Positions 45,629 to 47,715 of a stretch of DNA of 47,715 bases are shown one piece after another. The notes under the pieces are model-generated. The model saw nothing but the letters and a program-made list of their open reading frames with translations, was not told the DNA's origin and searched no databases. Source of the stretch: Nonomuraea harbinensis (lineage in GTDB: Bacteria; Actinomycetota; Actinomycetes; Streptosporangiales; Streptosporangiaceae); assembly GCF_019396385.1 (NCBI RefSeq), contig NZ_JAHKRN010000062.1:1-47715 (forward strand). The letters are read 5' to 3'. The translations under genes and the position numbers were made by a program. Each line of letters starts with the position of its first letter. Positions within the stretch are counted from its first letter, which is position 1.

Positions 45629-47484
45629 CTCAGCCTCGGCTTCTCGGAGGTCGCTACGAGCTCGACGGTGTCGTCGGGCGCGGCGGCATGGCCGAGGTGT
45701 ATCGCGCCAGAGACATCCGGCTGGACCGGATCGTCGCGATCAAGACCCTTCGGTCGGACCTGGCCCGTGATCACACCTTCCAGGCCCGTTTCCGCCGTGA
45801 GGCCCAGTCTGCGGCGTCGCTGAACCACCCGGCCGTGGTCGCGGTCTACGACACCGGCGAGGACGTCACCGACGGCGCCCCCGTGCCCTACATCGTGATG
45901 GAGTACGTCGACGGCAGGACGCTGCGCGACCTGCTCCGCGCCGACCGGCGGCTGATCCCGGAACGCGCGACCGAGCTGGTCGACGGCATCCTGCGCGCGC
46001 TCGACTACAGCCACCGCGGCGGCATCGTGCACCGCGACATCAAGCCGGCCAACGTGATGATCACCACGGCCGGCGACGTCAAGGTGATGGACTTCGGCAT
46101 CGCCCGCGCGATGGCCGACTCGGCCGCGACGATGACGCAGACGGCCCAGGTCATCGGCACCGCCCAGTACCTCTCGCCGGAGCAGGCACGCGGTGAGCGC
46201 GTCGACGCCCGCAGCGACATCTACTCAACCGGTTGCGTGCTCTACGAGCTGCTCACCGGCCAGCCGCCGTTCACCGGCGACTCCCCCGTCGCGATCGCCT
46301 ACCAGCACGTCCGCGAGGAGCCGATCCCGCCGTCGCAGATCGACCCGGAGATCCCCCAGTGGGCCGACGCGATCGTGCTCAAGGCCATGGCCAAGGATCC
46401 GGCGCACCGCTACCAGAGCGCGGCCGAGATGCGGGCCGACATCCAGCGCGCCATGTCCGGCATGCCGGTCGACGCCCAGACGATGGCGATGAACGGCTAC
46501 GGTCAGGGCACCCGCATGATGACGGCCACCCAGGCCGCCACCGGCCCGGCCACCCAGCGCTCCAGCGCCGTCCCGCCCTACGAGTACGACGAGGGCGGCG
46601 GCCGGGCCGGGCGCCGCCGGGCGAACAACGGCGGCGGCAACGCGGTCAAGACCGCCCTGTGGATCATCATCCCGCTGCTGGTCATCGGCGCCTTCATCAC
46701 CTTGGGCTACGTCATGTTCAGCGGCGGCGGCAGCCCGACGGCCCCGACCACGGTCAAGGTGCCGGGGCTGGAGGCGAAGACGCGTGAATACGCCGAGAGC
46801 CAGTTGAAGCAGCTCGGCCTCACGGCGGAGGTCACCGAGGAGTTCAGCGCCGAGTACGACAAGGACACGGTCATCGAGACCGATCCGGCCGAGGGCACCG
46901 AGGTGGAGAAGGGCGCCACGGTCAAGGTCGTGGTCTCCAAGGGCGCGGAGAAGGTGAAGGTCCCCGCCGACCTCATCGGCATGACCACCGAAGAGGCCAA
47001 CGCCAGGCTGACCGAGCTGGGGCTCAGCAGCACGATCAAGACGCGCGCGTCCAGCCAGCCGGAGGGCAAGGTCTTCCGCACCGATCCCAAGGCCGGCGCC
47101 TCGGTCGCCAAGGGCGACACGGTGACCCTCTTCATCCCGAAGGAGGCCGTGGCCGTACCGAGCGTCCAGGGCATGACCGAGGAGGAGGCCCGCCGCACCT
47201 TGGAGGAAGCGGGCTTCAAGGTCAAGGTCGTCACCCAGCCGAGCGACCAGGCCCAGGGCACGGTCATCCAGCAGAACCCGGGTGAGGGCGCCAAGCTCCA
47301 GCCCAACATGACGGTCACCATCGTCGTGTCGCAAGGCCCGGCGGCCCCCACCCCGACCGAGCAGCCGTCGGACGACTTCCCGACCGACGACTTCCCGACG
47401 GACGACGTGCCGACCGACGACGGCGACGACGGCTTCCCCAGCCAGGACGAGCCCCCAGGCGACGTAGGCGACGGCCTCGGCTAA
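45625..47484 (+). CDS. pknB: PknB, PASTA Ser/Thr protein kinase, 619 aa
   Basis: Essential-type regulator sensing peptidoglycan precursors. The kinase domain (about 11-275) has VGRGGMAEVY, catalytic Lys40, HRDIKPAN with Asp138, DFG with Asp156 and an activation loop TMTQTAQVIGTAQYLSPEQ whose Thr residues are the usual autophosphorylation sites. One TM helix (TALWIIIPLLVIGAFITLGYVMF) lies near 340. Three PASTA domains follow, each ending in a TVTL/TVKV-type strand; mycobacterial PknB has four. The tail is acidic (DDFPTDDFPTDDVPTDD). ATG 45625 fits the coupled micro-frame; an in-frame GTG 45616 has AAGGGA upstream and would add three residues. Confidence 0.96.
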   Translation: MTQPRLLGGRYELDGVVGRGGMAEVYRARDIRLDRIVAIKTLRSDLARDHTFQARFRREAQSAASLNHPAVVAVYDTGEDVTDGAPVPYIVMEYVDGRTLRDLLRADRRLIPERATELVDGILRALDYSHRGGIVHRDIKPANVMITTAGDVKVMDFGIARAMADSAATMTQTAQVIGTAQYLSPEQARGERVDARSDIYSTGCVLYELLTGQPPFTGDSPVAIAYQHVREEPIPPSQIDPEIPQWADAIVLKAMAKDPAHRYQSAAEMRADIQRAMSGMPVDAQTMAMNGYGQGTRMMTATQAATGPATQRSSAVPPYEYDEGGGRAGRRRANNGGGNAVKTALWIIIPLLVIGAFITLGYVMFSGGGSPTAPTTVKVPGLEAKTREYAESQLKQLGLTAEVTEEFSAEYDKDTVIETDPAEGTEVEKGATVKVVVSKGAEKVKVPADLIGMTTEEANARLTELGLSSTIKTRASSQPEGKVFRTDPKAGASVAKGDTVTLFIPKEAVAVPSVQGMTEEEARRTLEEAGFKVKVVTQPSDQAQGTVIQQNPGEGAKLQPNMTVTIVVSQGPAAPTPTEQPSDDFPTDDFPTDDVPTDDGDDGFPSQDEPPGDVGDGLG

Positions 47485-47485
47485 G

Positions 47486-47525
47486 AAAAGGGCCGCCATC
47501 CCCAAAAGGGGCTGGCGGCCCTTTT
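47486..47525 (+). terminator. Strong terminator of the fhaA-pknB operon
   Basis: AAAAGGGCCGCCA pairs perfectly with TGGCGGCCCTTTT, with an inner TCCCC/GGGG extension, starting 1 nt after the pknB stop. A U run at the right end makes a classic Rho-independent terminator. Confidence 0.95.
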
Positions 47526-47715
47526 CACGTAAGGACCCCTCCGCCCCACCATTCGAAGGATCGACTCCGGTGCCCGACCTCCGTACAGCCCGGGTTCGAC
47601 GTAATTCGCGGGTCCTGGAGGTCCTGCAGAGCTGAAACTGCAGGTCATCCAGCCGTGAGAGATGCAGACACCCGAAAGCCCCTAGAGACGCGATTTCAGA
47701 GATTCACCTACATCC
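47526..47715. other. Gene-free right end of the window
   Basis: Beyond a CCTGCAG/CTGCAGG inverted repeat (47623-47644) no gene, tRNA or clear promoter was seen in these 190 nt. It may be the upstream region of a gene outside the window. Confidence 0.4.

Noticed and set aside
1..47715. CRISPR arrays, insertion sequences, phage genes or a complete natural-product cluster
   Set aside because: No regularly spaced repeats, transposase motifs, integrase/capsid motifs or synthase domains were seen.

Overview
This is a G+C-rich, gene-dense actinomycete chromosome segment. Codon third positions are almost all G or C, GTG starts are common, and the cell-division kinase cluster fhaA-fhaB-pstP-rodA-pbpA-pknA-pknB closes the window. 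F420-type oxidoreductase, GPP34, LCP, Bpa and MptB-like proteins all point to Actinomycetia. A member of the Streptosporangiales is my best guess from the feel of the proteins, but nothing here fixes the genus. bpa, serS, pheA and the pknAB cluster are origin-proximal in other actinobacteria, so the window is probably near oriC, though no oriC is present.

Layout. 1-4.5 kb: alpha/beta hydrolase, a free-standing 28-residue Cys-rich peptide gene with its own terminator, a PPOX/F420-type oxidoreductase, two decayed loci (a sigma-factor/CU044_5270 deletion scar and a frameshifted nickel-binding-protein gene), a secreted S1 protease, and a TetR regulator. 4.5-7 kb: a 14-TM drug exporter divergent from the TetR gene, followed by two related mini membrane proteins. 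7-13 kb: M15 peptidase-like lipoprotein, Nudix-NYN fusion, STAS protein, tRNA-Ser(UGA), MinD/ParA-like ATPase, quinone oxidoreductase, the proteasome activator Bpa and a HAD phosphatase. 13.5-18.8 kb: cold-shock protein, an Asp-box membrane protein, serS, pheA and a GT87 mannosyltransferase. 18.8-23.8 kb: a large membrane protein with an alkaline-phosphatase-like domain opposite a STAS-GT2-MptB-like operon. 24-30 kb: a two-component system, a small YidC operon, an RsbW-type anti-sigma kinase, a PAS/GAF histidine kinase and Ogt. 30.4-34.5 kb: a TPP riboswitch with the cytX HMP transporter, rhodanese, Fpg/Nei glycosylase, TenA and GPP34. 34.5-38.6 kb: an LCP cell-wall ligase, two CNNM/CorC-type membrane proteins and tRNA-Leu(CAG). 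38.8-47.5 kb: the FHA/phosphatase/SEDS/PBP/kinase operon with a strong terminator.

The last operon is a coherent growth and cell-wall signalling system: kinases PknA and PknB, opposing phosphatase PstP, phosphothreonine readers FhaA and FhaB, and the RodA-PbpA synthase pair. cytX (riboswitch controlled) and tenA are both thiamine-pyrimidine salvage genes. The glycosyltransferases and the LCP protein suggest envelope polysaccharide or lipoglycan assembly.

Three window-wide patterns stand out. At least a dozen start codons sit 6-8 nt after a TANNNT -10 box, implying leaderless mRNAs. Nearly every convergent gene pair overlaps at its 3' ends, once by 131 nt. Short unlisted reading frames with good ribosome sites or start/stop overlaps lie at 1166-1252, 35885-35956 and 45536-45628. 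I saw no CRISPR array, insertion sequence, phage genes or complete biosynthetic gene cluster. All calls rest on reading the sequence and remembered family features; no database search was run.
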